Shown piece by piece: positions 47,785 to 59,543 of a stretch of DNA of 64,000 bases; position 1 is the first letter of the stretch; each line of letters begins with the position of its first letter. The stretch is from positions 4,819,501-4,883,500 of the forward strand of contig NC_051104.1 in assembly GCF_901709675.1 (NCBI RefSeq), read 5' to 3'. The notes under the pieces were generated by a model. It made no database searches. It saw only the letters and a program-made list of their open reading frames with translations, and was not told where the DNA came from. The position numbers and the translations under genes were made by a program. This DNA is from Syngnathus acus (taxonomy: Eukaryota > Chordata > Actinopteri > Syngnathiformes > Syngnathidae).

Positions 47785-49910
47785 CTATCTGCGCTTCTTG
47801 AAGGCTGTAGAGAAACAAATGCGTTATCAGAAAAGTGCTTTTTCTACATTTCTTCCATTAATGGGAAGACTTTCCAATTGAACTGATTTGCAGCAAAGTA
47901 ATTAGACTGGCTGGTCCTCACCTTTTCTTTTCGTTTTCTTCTTCATGACCTGCTTCTTCTTTTTCTTGGGCTGAGGGTTATCAGCATCCTGAAGCAGTAA
48001 GCATACAGCCATACATTTTTTTTTTTTTACATGTTGGGTTCTCAGGAAATAATTAAATCGCTGCTTACCTGGCCGCCCTCACCACCTGTCAGCGCTGTAA
48101 TGTCCCCAAAGTGTGTGATGCCACCCAGCTGACCAGACATGGACATAATGCTTCGCTTTTTGCCGTTTCTATCTCGGCTTGGCACGTTCAGTCGAACCAT
48201 CATGGATTCCTCAAAATCTTTCCTGCACATGGAAAATAATGGGAGTTAGTGATCACGTCCCATAAAACAAAGCGCACGTTGACTGAATTAACACACCTGT
48301 GTAGTTCGGCGCGGCTTTCTCGCTCATTCTGGAAGTCCTGTTTTTCACGGATCTCCTCGGGCGCGTCGCTGTACTGCTGCCGCAGCTCCTGGATCACAGA
48401 ACTTCTCAACGCAATACGCCGCTGACGCTCCATCTGAGCCTTCTTTTTGTCTGCTTCTGTCATGTCGCCATCTAGTGGGTATAGAATGAAGTTTTTTGCA
48501 GTACTGTTAAGGCTGGAATAAACAGGAATGTGGGCGGGATTATTAAAAAAAAAAAAAAAACATTACCATAATACACAGCCGCAATCTTGGGTGGAATGTA
48601 TTTCTTGTCAGCGGAGTGGGCCACTTTCTTCTCTGATACCTGGCCCTCTTCATCTTCAGACTCACTCAGCTGTTACAAAAATTAAAATAACGTTAACAAA
48701 TAGGCATTTTGAATAGGAGGAAAAAAAATAATACAGGTACGCGTACTTTACTGATGAGATTCTCCGGGTTAGGACGAAGCTGCAGCGGGTCATTTTCAGC
48801 TGAAACCACAAACCTCAGGTTTCATTCACTGTCATACAAATAAGAGTATTCAACTTTAATGACGTCTTACCCAAACTACCAGTGACAGCTGTGCGCACCA
48901 GTTTATCAATTTGGTACTTGAGTTTGTGATCAAGAGGTCGCATCTTCTCCAAGACCTAAAACAAAGAGAATCGTTTAGTACAATTAATAATACACCGTTA
49001 GAGAGTAGTTACTGGCAGTAAACATCTTACCGTCCTGACTGTTACAAGTCGGGTTAAGGCTTCACTTTCTTTTATTTTTCCACCTTCTGTCTTGATGCTG
49101 ATCAGGTGAGTGAGGTCTTGAAGATAGAAGAGCAGCAGATGATAGCGAAGATCCAGAAATGACAAACCCTGACCCAAAGGAAGGTAAGACACAGAAAGTC
49201 AGGGCAAAACTAGGCATTAAACTTGAAGTACATTAATTCAACAATTTATAAATAAATAAAAATATTGTGATGATTACATTTAAATTTCTATTCTGCACAA
49301 ACCTTTGTTGTCTGAAACACACCATCTTTAACTTTGGTGCTCAGCTCTTGAACATGGCTGGTAACCGCTGCCACCTAGAGGAATGTTTTGGTCATAATAA
49401 TAACACATTAAATAAGTTGTATTCATCAATATTGTGTGTCAACAGTGAATGAAACGAAATTAACCCTGAACAAATTTGTAAAGAATCTTTGATTTGCTAT
49501 AGTGCTTCGCATACATTTATAATGATAATTATTTTCTATTATACAAGAACGTAACACACGACGAATTTACCTGTTCTGCGAGGCTATTCAGCAGGTTTAC
49601 AGTCTCGGGCAAATCATCATCAATCAAGTCCTGCAAGAAAATTGAATGGTTATATTCCAAACGAGGGTGAAAAGTCGTCAAAATGCACAAGTTGTGAAAA
49701 TGGCCAAATGTGTGTGCGTGTGGCTAACTGGCTAGCCATCGTCATTTTGATAACACGCATTTCCTCATTTTGATTTTACGCATTAAGTAATTCCTCATCG
49801 GCTACTTTCAATCACAATTAAGAATGTGACAGACACACAAAAATGTAAACAAATAAAAAGTCAAATAAAGCTAGCACAGGCTCACTCACGTTGTCGACGG
49901 TGGAAGCCAT
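47785..49910 (-). CDS. ngdn: ngdn, neuroguidin (Sas10/C1D family, SSU processome), 11 coding exons, 315 aa
   Basis: Neuroguidin is the vertebrate Lcp5-like factor of the small-subunit processome, needed for 18S rRNA maturation; it also binds eIF4E and CPEB in neurons. Coding exons: 49890-49910, 49571-49630, 49303-49374, 49031-49168, 48871-48955, 48747-48799, 48567-48669, 48297-48471, 48069-48222, 47922-47988, 47785-47804. The protein opens MASTVDNDLIDDDLPETV and carries the Sas10/C1D helices (KGLSFLDLRYHLLLFYLQDLTHL; KMRPLDHKLKYQIDKLVRTAVTG). Next come KYIPPKIAAVYYD and QYSDAPEEIREKQDF, then FEESMMVRL and THFGDITALTGG. It ends in a Lys-rich nuclear tail, the last six residues coming from a tiny 20-base exon. 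The sum is 948 bases, 315 residues, the same length as human NGDN. The start is the first codon of a 21-base exon, with no alternative nearby. Confidence 0.96.
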
Positions 49911-50338
49911 TTTGGCATTGCTAAAAAGTACGGAAGTCGCAGTGGGACAAAATATGTCTAAACGATTTTCTTCTATCACACAAGGAAAAAAAAACATTAA
50001 GCCCTAAACTACTCAGACTACAGAATGAGTAAAAAAAAAAATTGTTTTGAATTAAATATGTATCAAATATGAATTATTCCGAGTAATCTCATGTGGACAG
50101 CTTTTTATACTAGTGTGAACCAATATTTAACATCATACTCTGTGTGTATGTGCGTGTTGGTGTGTGAGAGAGTGACTGGGTGAGAGAGTGAGAGAGAGAT
50201 GTGGTATTGGTGTGGAGGGGGCGTGGGGTACATATTTGGGGAATCGTTTTTTTCTCCCCCTCAGACCATTTACCATCAAACTGTCAACCTGTATGACAAC
50301 CTGACAGCATTATCTGAGAGTCTGAGAAGAAACTCGTC
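49911..50338. promoter_or_regulatory. Shared upstream region of divergent ngdn and cebp-like genes
   Basis: The two start codons are only 428 bases apart and point away from each other, so this interval must hold both promoters. A TTTTTATAC stretch lies near 50101-50109 and a GC/CACCC-type box (GGGGGCGTGG) near 50217-50226, both upstream of the C/EBP gene. I see no diagnostic binding site for a particular factor. Long upstream UTR exons cannot be excluded. Confidence 0.45.
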
Positions 50339-51566
50339 ATGGTAAGTCATATTTGTTTGGGGAAATGTTGTGCTTCAAAGCTATAAATCTTTAGTACAGC
50401 TAGGAATTTATATTAAAAAAAAATGTAGTAGCATAAAGTTATTGAATGCATAAGAGCAAAATTGTACAAAATATGTCATCATTGCATTTAATTTTATAGA
50501 GAGTGAAATGTAGGCCATATTTTTTTTCTTGTAGTAATTAACTTGTAGCTATAAAAACAAAGTACAGAATAGAATTATAAAATGCAAAAATGATCATTTT
50601 TGTTCTGGTTGTTATGATGTGATGATGTTTTTTCTGCGTATTGACACCTTTTAAGCACTAATGTAACAATATGATTCAATCTAAACCACATTAAAAAAAA
50701 ATCAAAGATGCTAATATAGAATATAAAAGGTAAATGCCAATTTAATCCCTGCACAAATATTTGGAACAGTTAGTTCTAAAATATGCACATTGTTGCATAA
50801 AACAGAAATAGCTACTCTCTCCATGTCGATTATTTTTTTTCTGTATCAAAACATTTGAAATTGTTTTTATTAAACACCAGTATTTTATTAAACCCTAGCA
50901 GATGTGTGAATCCAGGGTGTCCTCTGTCATCCAGGAGTGGATGACTCCATATCCGAATCAGGCCCACGTGACATTGAACCCAACATCTTCAAGCCCTGCC
51001 GGCTCATCCAATTTGGTTTCAATGGACATGATAACATACAGCCAGTCGCAAGGATTGAGGGGGAGCAGTGAGGACCGAATAGACGAGCAGATGATGGGAC
51101 TGTCGTACCTGCCGTACGCGTCCTCTTGTCTCAGCGGCGCCGCAAGTTCTGGGAACCACCATCAGAACCACGGCAACAATTTGCAAGTGAGAGACAAGAA
51201 ACGATGCGCTTGTTATACATTATGTGATGTGCACTAAACACCAACCGTCCTCCTCAGGAGTTCTCTCCTCCTTTCCTCTTGCCAACCATGCGTGCTCCGG
51301 TGGCCAAGAGGAGCATCAGCAAGGACAGCGCAGAGTATCGGCTGCGACGCGAGAGGAACAACATCGCCGTGCGGAAGAGTCGAGACAAAGCGCGCAGGAG
51401 GATCCTGATGACACAACAGAGGGCCCTGCAGCTGCAAGAGGAGAACCAGAAGCTGCAGATGAAGATCGGGCAGCTCTCACAGGAGCTGGACACTCTCAGA
51501 CATATCCTGTCTCAGCAGCACCTGCCGGGAAGTGACGAGGGGGCCGCGGGGGTCACCGCCGTCTGA
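50339..51566 (+). CDS. cebp1: C/EBP-epsilon-like bZIP transcription factor (cebp1/cebpe), 3 exons, about 198 aa
   Basis: C/EBP factors bind CCAAT-type sites as bZIP dimers; the epsilon type drives granulocyte differentiation. Coding pieces: ATG alone at 50339-50341 followed directly by a GTAAGT donor, then 50902-51186 and 51258-51566 (TGA at 51564-51566). Exon 2 itself begins with ATG (50902), so translation could give MMCESR or, from the second codon, MCESR. Residues 1-96 are Ser/Gln/Asn-rich with [12 protein letters not shown]. The basic region is [20 protein letters not shown] (about 123-142), identical to C/EBP in its DNA-contacting residues. A leucine zipper follows (about 150-185, [11 protein letters not shown]). 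The protein is much shorter than human CEBPE (281 residues), chiefly in the N-terminal activation half, as in fish C/EBP1-type proteins. Linkage to ngdn and slc22a17 matches human CEBPE on 14q11.2. Confidence 0.88.
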
Positions 51567-51990
51567 GCAGAGAACAATCAGTTGGTTAGGTTCAGTGCTC
51601 AACACGCTTATTAGATCACCTGTCATAAAAATGAGAACCTGCGGCAGCATCATGAAGTGCTTCAAAAACGATTTATGGTGGTCTAATAATTTTGTTAAGC
51701 ACTTGCACAATTCAAGGAGAACCACTACAAGAACTATATCCCAATTGTGCAAAGATACTGATGCTCAGTTTGACTAGAACTGAAAAAAAAAAGTGATTTA
51801 CAATCTGCTTATTACTTTGGGGCTAGTCGACCGTATGATCAGGTGTTCCCAATATTTTGGTGCCCTTATCTTATGCGAGAAGGTCAAAATATTCAAATCA
51901 CTTATTTGTGTGATGTCGCTCAACCACTGCAGCCTGTTACATCAAAACAGAGCATTATCATAGTTTCTAGTGAGGATAAGTGCTACAGAG

Positions 51991-51996
51991 AATAAA
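51991..51996 (+). terminator. cebp1: Candidate C/EBP-gene polyadenylation signal
   Basis: AATAAA lies 425 bases after the stop codon. A second AATAAA at 52054-52059 is equally possible. Confidence 0.45.
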
Positions 51997-52102
51997 TGGA
52001 AGGAGGGATATTCATGTTCTGTCTTGAGCTGCGGAGGTGTTTGTAAAATAATGAATAAATATGGTTAACAAAAGTATTGTTTTTGCAAAGTCCCATTTTT
52101 TA

Positions 52103-52246
<144 letters not shown>

Positions 52247-54360
52247 ACGTTCTTTCCCATAGATAACGATGTGATGCAAGCGAATGTATTGTCCATCATT
52301 GCGTACATTATGTATTGTATCTTACATCAGGGAACATGGCATCCATCCGCCACATCATTTACCATAAGTCGTCTAGCCACAGAAACGGACGTCATGTCAC
52401 GGACCGTTGTTCACTAGCGGTTTCCCTTTGTGAGATGGGTAAGATTTCGACACAGCGGAGAATGGAGATGAGGGAGCGTAGAGATAGTATCAGCGTTTGG
52501 GGCTGCCAGGGCCTTCCTGTGGCTGTGATGGTCGTGAAGGGACACAGAGATAGGAGACACAGAGGAGGGGGTAGGGGAAGCCAGACTCACATCAAGATAT
52601 CATTTTGGAAATCTTAAATTCTGATTGGTGTTCATTGAGGATAATAGAAATGAAGATCATTAAGATTTGCCTGTTTTTGACACACCAAATCAGTCGGAAA
52701 ATAAAATGGGTTATTGATGATTTTGAATTGCAGCAAAATCACTATTATGTCGCTGTGGCGAAACATGTGAGATTACCCAGTGGCCGTCACATATTGAGCA
52801 CCAAACACTGACTTCTTGTTTGACCTGAGCGTGTCTGTTGAAATGTCCCGCAGCATCGTGTGGGGCAATATGTGGTCCTGCGACATCTCCACAGGGTGAG
52901 GAAAGACTGTATTTCATCTAATCCCCACCAAATTACCCAACAAGTAGCAGAATATATGAACCCCCACCACAACACCACTAAGCATATGCATATCTCTGAC
53001 AATCCAGTCATTTGTTATTTTCAAATTTCACTGACGCTATAAGGAATCACATCACAGAGAAAGAACAGATATGTTTTCAAATTTGGCGAGTACAAAAAGT
53101 TAAACATGTCAAAAAAATAGTCATAGTTAGATGTCTGAAAATATACTCAGACATGAAAAAATTATTTCTTCTTCATCACTTTGCAAAATTCTGTTTTTGT
53201 TGTTATTGTGCTGACAGTTTGCTGACATTTCCGAAAACAGCAAATTAAAAAAATGCAATCGGCCTAATTTTTTGTATTTACTTTAACGCAGCAGTTTTTT
53301 ACTAGTGTGGTTTGCACTTTACTGCTCAGAGGTGTAATGTGTGCAAAAGATAAAAAACAAAAACTATTTTGGCACAATTATTAATTGCTTTAAAAAAAAT
53401 CACTTAGGTGTAAATTATATCCATTAAAGCCGAAAATTGCAGAAAAATATGCAACGCAGCAACTTTCTTTTAAATGAAAAAAAAAAAGAATATCTGCAAA
53501 TAAAATCTCGCAATCCTTGTGTCTCGTGCTGAAAGGAGAAGTCATTAAATTCTTGTGCCGTGAGTCAAAATCAAGAGTTCAGTTATTGCGCAGTTGAGTG
53601 ATAATAACTTTGTAGCGCCACCATGTGGCCAAGTAGCGTTTATACCGTTTTCTAATGAGTTTTCTAACGCATAATTAACCATTTATTTTGGCCATTTAGT
53701 ATTTGGTACATCAATTTTTGTCTTGTCAATCATATTAAAGAAAAATAAAATGATCTATCCATCGATCGATCGACCTATCTATCGATTGCTCTGCACTCGA
53801 TAGAAGATGTCTGGTAGCACCGAGACAGGAGACGTCATCGCCTATTTGCCGATTGCAGCCGAAGTTTGCCGAAATCCAAGTCGCCGGCGGAGGCTCCCAC
53901 AAGCCTTCCCTCAATGCAGTTCTCCAGAAGCTCTTTGTGCACGAACGGCTAGATGACGACACGCGTTTGTGTCAGATGTTTCCTTTGACAATTCGTCACA
54001 TCGGAAGACCGAACTTGAATGGAAATTATTAACGTTTGAAAATACACCGAGAAAATAAGAGGAGGAGCAACTGCCTGTCGCCCGACAAGCTTCATCACCA
54101 TTCCAGTCGCTGCCAGTTAGCTGAAACACAACTAGCGTGCCCTTGTATGGGTCAGGGTGTTTATTTGTTTATTTTGTTACCCGAGAGTAATGTCGTTTGA
54201 TTTTAGATTAATCGTGCACAAAACAGACTGGCGTTAAGGTGCGTTGACAGCCGTGGAAGAACTCTGAGCAGGCTGTGCTCGCACTCCGCAATGTTCGGGA
54301 CGTTTGGAAGAGAACGCAGCAAATAAATAACACCATCCCAAAAAAAAAAAAAAAAAAAGG

Positions 54361-54830
54361 GTAAGTCACGATCAGTGCTTCTTTTGATACCACGCGGTCG
54401 TCGTGTTTGTTTATGACCACTGTGTTGTATTGGGGGGGGCAGGTGTGTGTCTCAGCTGTGGACTTCCTGCCCCTTTGGCTTACATTCCCTTCACGTTTTC
54501 CACCCCTCGTGAAAAAACAAAAAACTCTTATATAACCCAGTGGGATTCCTCTGTGCAAGGTTCCCCGTGCAGGGAAACACTGGCTGCACCCAAAGTGCAT
54601 CCATAAGGAAGGTTGCCATGCAATGGTGGAAAGTAACCAAGTTCTTTACTAGCTGAATCATTTTTGCATTTAGTTCCCTACATTTGAAACAGCAACAAAA
54701 TATCAATACTGTCTTATGATGAATATTAATATTAACATCTGGGATGATGACACAATGTAAGATATTCCCAAGTTATGGCTTTGAATTGTTTCATGTGATG
54801 TAAACATTTGTGTAATTCTTCCCCTCTTAG
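54361..54830 (+). other. slc22a17: Probable 5' UTR intron of slc22a17
   Basis: A strong donor (GGGTAAGTCA) at 54361 follows a poly-A tract. A pyrimidine-rich acceptor (TTCCCCTCTTAG) ends at 54830, 42 bases before the start codon. The pairing is inferred from site quality alone; no transcript data are available. Confidence 0.45.
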
Positions 54831-54872
54831 GTCTTTGCTCCGTCTCTCCATCAAGCACCTCCGCAGTCAATC

Positions 54873-57800
54873 ATGACATCGCCAGACTCCCCCCCTCTTG
54901 TCTCTCCTTCCCCATGTCCCCCTCCTCCTCCGTCCCTCCCCACATCCCCCGTGCCATCCTCCCCTGCCCCGTCCTCCTCCTCCCTCCCGCTCCCACCCTC
55001 GTTGCCCCCCACGGGGGAGGTGATGGTCCTGGCTCTGGGTCGGAAGAAGCAAAGGGTCCTGATTGTTTTATCAATCCTTCCCAATCTCTTCTTGGCCTTC
55101 CTGCTCTCCTCCGACCCCCTCATCACCCTCTCCTCGCCACACCACTGCCACCTCCCGGGGCCGTCGCCTTCGCCCGAGATGCTGAACGTCTCCTTGCCCT
55201 GGGAGAAAGGCTTGCGACCCGGTGAGAGCGGAGAGCTTTCCCAGTGTAAGCAGTACGCCAACGGGAGCCAGTCGGTCGTGGTGGACTGCCAGGCGGGCTG
55301 GGACTACAACGTCACGGAAGGGCTGAAGAACAACATCGTAACTGAGGTATAGGACCCTCCTGTTGTTCACGTTAGCAGGAGTGGACTATTCAAACATTCT
55401 GTGACAGCTCATACAGGCATGGAAAGCAAAGTCACAAAACCGGTCCGGGGAGTTTTTCAACATGTTTGCGAGTCTGCGAATGCGCAACAAGAACCGCCGA
55501 GATGATTTGACAAGATTTTATGTGTCTGCACTGGGGCTCCCAATTTAGACCAGGCCTTTTCATTTGCAAGCGTCTTTTCCCCGCTGTTTGTTGCTCTCTG
55601 CAGATCATTAAAAGTCATTTTGCTCTCGGCGTTCAGCAGACTGCATCATTAGCTGCTCGGGTGGTAATAAAAATCAGTGGCTCGCTTACATGTGATTAAG
55701 GTTTTGATGTCATTCTACTCGCTCAAGACAAATAACTAGCATCTATTTCATATAGTGGGATCTGGTGTGCGATCGCTATTGGCTGGTTCCAGTGGAGGAG
55801 GTGTGCTTCATTTTGGGGGCACTGACCGGTTGCCTCGGCCTCGGTTTTGCTGCTGACAGGTGACGCAAACACACTCACGCGCACCTATTCACGCGCAAGG
55901 CGACGACAATTTGTTTTCTTCACAGAATCGGCCGCTCCAAGACCTTGTTGACGTCGCTCACTCTCTCGGTGGTGTTTGGCGTTTTGGTGTGCGTCTCCCC
56001 GTACCCTTCCATTTTCATCGTCATGCGTTTCTGTCTGGCGGCTGCCAACGCCGGGGTCTACCTCATCCTTTACATCTCTCGTAAGTTTCTTCAGAACCCC
56101 AAAAATATCATTTGATGATTTCCCCTTGAGCTAATATTTTGATTTTTTTTAGGGCTGGAGTTGTGTGAGCCTTCGCTCAGGTTGATATCTACCGTGCTGG
56201 CGGGACTGATGACTGTTTCCGGGGAGCTGCTCCTGCTGGCGGTGGCACTCGGTTGTCAGTCCTGGAGAGGTCTGCTGGGAACCGGTGCCGCCCCGCTAGC
56301 GCTCTTCCTCTGCTACGGGTAGGAGAGCGCCTACATTTGTCACCATCCATTTAGCGTATGGACAAAAGACTTGAGACAACCACTCAGCCTAAATAAAGCT
56401 TCATTGGGATTGTGCAGGCGGCCGAGCTCCTGATTGGCATTTGATGAAGCGTCTCAATTGCATCTGACAAGCTTTTTTTTTGGGGATTGTATCGATCGTA
56501 ACTCCCTCGCCACGATGAGCTCTTTAGCTCACGTCAATATGCGTTTAAGCAACTTTGTCAAGGGTGTGTAGTCGCTTCAAACCTCCATTCTTGCTTCCAA
56601 ACTAAATTAAAGTCACAGATTAACCGCAAAGGTGCGGGGTTTGGTGGATTATTTTCCACAGTGCAAGGCCTATAAATCACAAATCCACTCGTATGATGCT
56701 GGGTAAAGGTCAGCTTTAATTCCGCCTCACTTTGCTTGCCTGCAGCATTCCTGGAGTTTTTCCAGAGTCTCCTCGCTGGCTCCTGCTGTCCGAGCGACAT
56801 AGCGACATGAACTCCTTCGGCGAGAGGAGAAACTCCAGCAGAGATCTGAGGGATGACGAGAGCTTCACAGGTGCGTGCGCAGCGATAGGTTGGCGGGCGT
56901 CCCTCACTTTGTTTGCATTTAAGAGGAGATCACATTTTGCTTCTGTTTTAATTCTCATCGGCTGATATTAAGGTGACAGCAGATGATTAAAAATGATTGA
57001 TTGTTGCCACTCCATCCTGCCAGAGCTGGATTCGGAGCCGACGCCCTCCTCGCGTCCCCACCTTTCCTTCCCTGAGCTCGTCCACAGTAGGAACATCTGG
57101 AAGAACATTTGCGTGCTCGGCTTCACCTCGTGAGACATCCGCCGCGGGTTCTTATCATATTTCCCGTTGAAAGGTTATCACAACTTTTCTCTCCGCTTAG
57201 ATTCATCTCTCACGGCATCAGCCACTGCTACAGCTCTTTCCGAGGCGACGTCCGAGGCACGGCCCCCGGCTTTTATTGGACGTACCTCCTCTCGGTGTGC
57301 GCGGGCGGCGCCGCCTGGGTGTTGCTGTGGGTGACTGTGGACAGATGCGGTCGGCGTGGCATCCTTTTACTCTTCATGACGATGACGGGCTTGGCCTCTT
57401 TAATCCTACTGGGACTTATGAAGTGTAAGCGGAATCATTTTCTTATATTTTGCCCATCTGAGTGATAGAGATTGATTTGTAACTTTCAATCATCTCACAC
57501 ACATCTTGGGAAAATTATGGACTCAAAACTATTGAATCTTGACAAAAAAAAATACTGAAATTTAAAATGGACATCTTTGTCTCTGTCGCCCTCTTGTGGC
57601 ACAAAAGTTGTAGCGCATAAACAAAGTTAAATATTCACCCCGCAGAGTGTTAATAGTATGATATAATAGCAATCAGGCCGCGCATGCTCGGAGGAAGACA
57701 CGTGTGTTCTTTCTTCCTGGCACGTGCATTTTTATTTCTTTACAAGCAGGTGTTTGGCAACACCGCTCCATTCCTGTTATATAACATCTCTGTCTTTCCA

Positions 57801-58399
57801 CTTTTAGATCTCAGTGAGAACGCCATCACTGTCTTCTCCGTGATGGGCCTCTTCTCATCGCAGGCCACCGCTTCCCTGTGCATTCTCCTCACTGCAGAGA
57901 TCATGCCCACTGTCATCAGGTAGCAAAGCACTCACCCGACACACGTTTTAGCACCCAGATGCCAGAAGATGGCGCCAAAGTAATCCTTTTATGACCCAAA
58001 TCCAGTCCCTGTTTATCGTTTTTTGTTTGGCCAGCGAGATTGACTTCTCGTAAAATACGGCGCAACAAATGTCGGTAAGCAAATGTTTGGATTAAGAAAA
58101 AAACGAGGGCGTGTGTCCACAGAGGGACAGGCGTGGGCGTTGTGCTGGCCCTGGGCTGCGTGGGCCGCCTCAGCTCGCCACTCATGGACCTGAGGAACCA
58201 CTACGGCTACTTCTTGCACCACGTGGTCTATTCCTCTCTAGCCTTGCTGGCCGTGTTGTCCATCCTGCTTCTGCCCGAGAGCAAGAGGAAGCCGCTGCCT
58301 CAGACTCTGGCCGACGGGGAACAATACAGGCGTCCCCCGCTGGGCAGGAGGAGGCGGGACAACGTGCCGCTGCTGGCCACGCCCAACCCGGAGACTTAA
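54873..58399 (+). CDS. slc22a17: slc22a17, brain-type organic cation transporter-like / lipocalin-2 receptor, 9 coding exons, 580 aa
   Basis: SLC22A17 is an atypical major-facilitator protein at the plasma membrane, proposed as receptor for lipocalin-2 (siderophore-iron uptake). Coding exons: 54873-55346, 55756-55859, 55926-56080, 56153-56318, 56746-56870, 57024-57129, 57201-57424, 57808-57919, 58123-58399. The N-terminus (1-50) is an extreme Pro/Ser-rich cytoplasmic tail. The first membrane segment is about 60-80. A glycosylated loop with NVS, NGS and NVT sequons leads to the family motif EWDLVCD. The C-terminal half carries RNIWKNICVLGFTSFISH, TVDRCGRRGILLL, SENAITVFSVMGLFSSQA and the ending VPLLATPNP. 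These match SLC22A17 better than its sister SLC22A23, although GYFLHH and GEQYRRPPL recall the latter. The total is 1743 bases, 580 residues; human has 538. Linkage with ngdn and the CEBPE-like gene supports SLC22A17. Confidence 0.92.
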
Positions 58400-59537
58400 A
58401 AGAAGGAATCGGAGGTGCCGTGTGCAATTCCACTGGAACACGACATTCATTAATGTTCATGGAGGAAGGAGAGTTGAGAGATAAAAAGGGCTGTCAAGAT
58501 TTTTAACTTATGGCGACGATCCGCACATTGAAATCTTCCTAACACTATCCTCTTTGTGGCTCAGCTTCCTCCACTCTCCAACACCCCCCCCCCCAACCCT
58601 AACCATAACCCCCCCCCCAACACCCCGTCGGGCATGTGTCACGTTTTATTGTTGTAGTCCAAAACTTGTTCTTCATTTAATGTTAGTGAACTGAAACCTC
58701 CACCATCTGACGTAGGGGCACAGTTCTCAGACGTATCCTGTTACACTTTTAAACTGTTGTTTGCTGTAAATACTTATCTTGATTTTTTTTTTTTTTAATT
58801 TAAGTCTGTTGGAAAGATGTGCATTTCTATGCAGAGGAGATTGCGCGGCGTCGAGCACGTCAAAGCTTAATGAGACTTGCCCAACTAAACACTAATCAGT
58901 ATTAGGGATCCAATTCAAAGTGTAACTCTGGCCCGGAGCTGGAGGATCATCATTTTATTTATTACCCTCAAAATAATCTGAGCAATACATTTTTCTATCG
59001 GTACGTTTTCCTGAAATCCCCCCCCCCCCGGGGATCAATAAAGTATCTATCGAAATGATAGTTTAGGCATGAAGGCAAAAGATGTCGCAACATGCCGAGC
59101 TGCATGCGTGGAAGCACTTTGAAGGCCTTTTTTGTTCCTCAGAAGCTTACAGTACCTCTTTAGATGCAAACTCAGTGGAGTAGGAGTTCACACGGTTACT
59201 AATTTAAACCGAATGCTGAATGTCTTGTCGATGCTGTAGAAAGGACCCAATGATGAAGCTTCGCAGGAGCTAATGAAGGGTCCTCGAGCTCCGTGTTTCT
59301 CCACCTCTGACTGTTTTCTCGCTCATGTTGAATGTCGTGATTGCAGTCCGAAAAATGTTTGCTGGTGGGCTCACTCAATTGCACTGGTGATGCCTAGTTA
59401 AAAGGGATTTTTTTCTCCTGACTGTTTCTTCACGTTTAAGTACCTCCTCAGAATAATTGACTCTCATAATAGTGTGTCTGAAAACACCAATTGTTCAATG
59501 ATGAACCCAGTTAACTCTGTAACCTGATTTACCGTTC

Positions 59538-59543
59538 AATAAA
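59538..59543 (+). terminator. slc22a17: Candidate slc22a17 polyadenylation signal
   Basis: AATAAA lies about 1.1 kb after the stop codon and is followed by T/G-rich sequence. An earlier AATAAA at 59037-59042 is an alternative. Confidence 0.45.

Noticed and set aside
54851-55261. Gly/Arg/Glu-rich 136-codon minus-strand open frame
   Set aside because: It is the antisense shadow of the Pro/Ser-rich first coding exon of slc22a17.
54873-58399. slc22a23 as the identity of the transporter
   Set aside because: Some C-terminal words are shared. The GRRGILLL, SENAIT..FSVMGLFSSQA and VPLLATPNP segments and the linkage to ngdn and CEBPE favour slc22a17.
58584-58619. Telomere-like sequence (CCCTAACC near poly-C)
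   Set aside because: Only one or two imperfect units occur inside a poly-C tract in a 3' UTR; there is no TTAGGG array.
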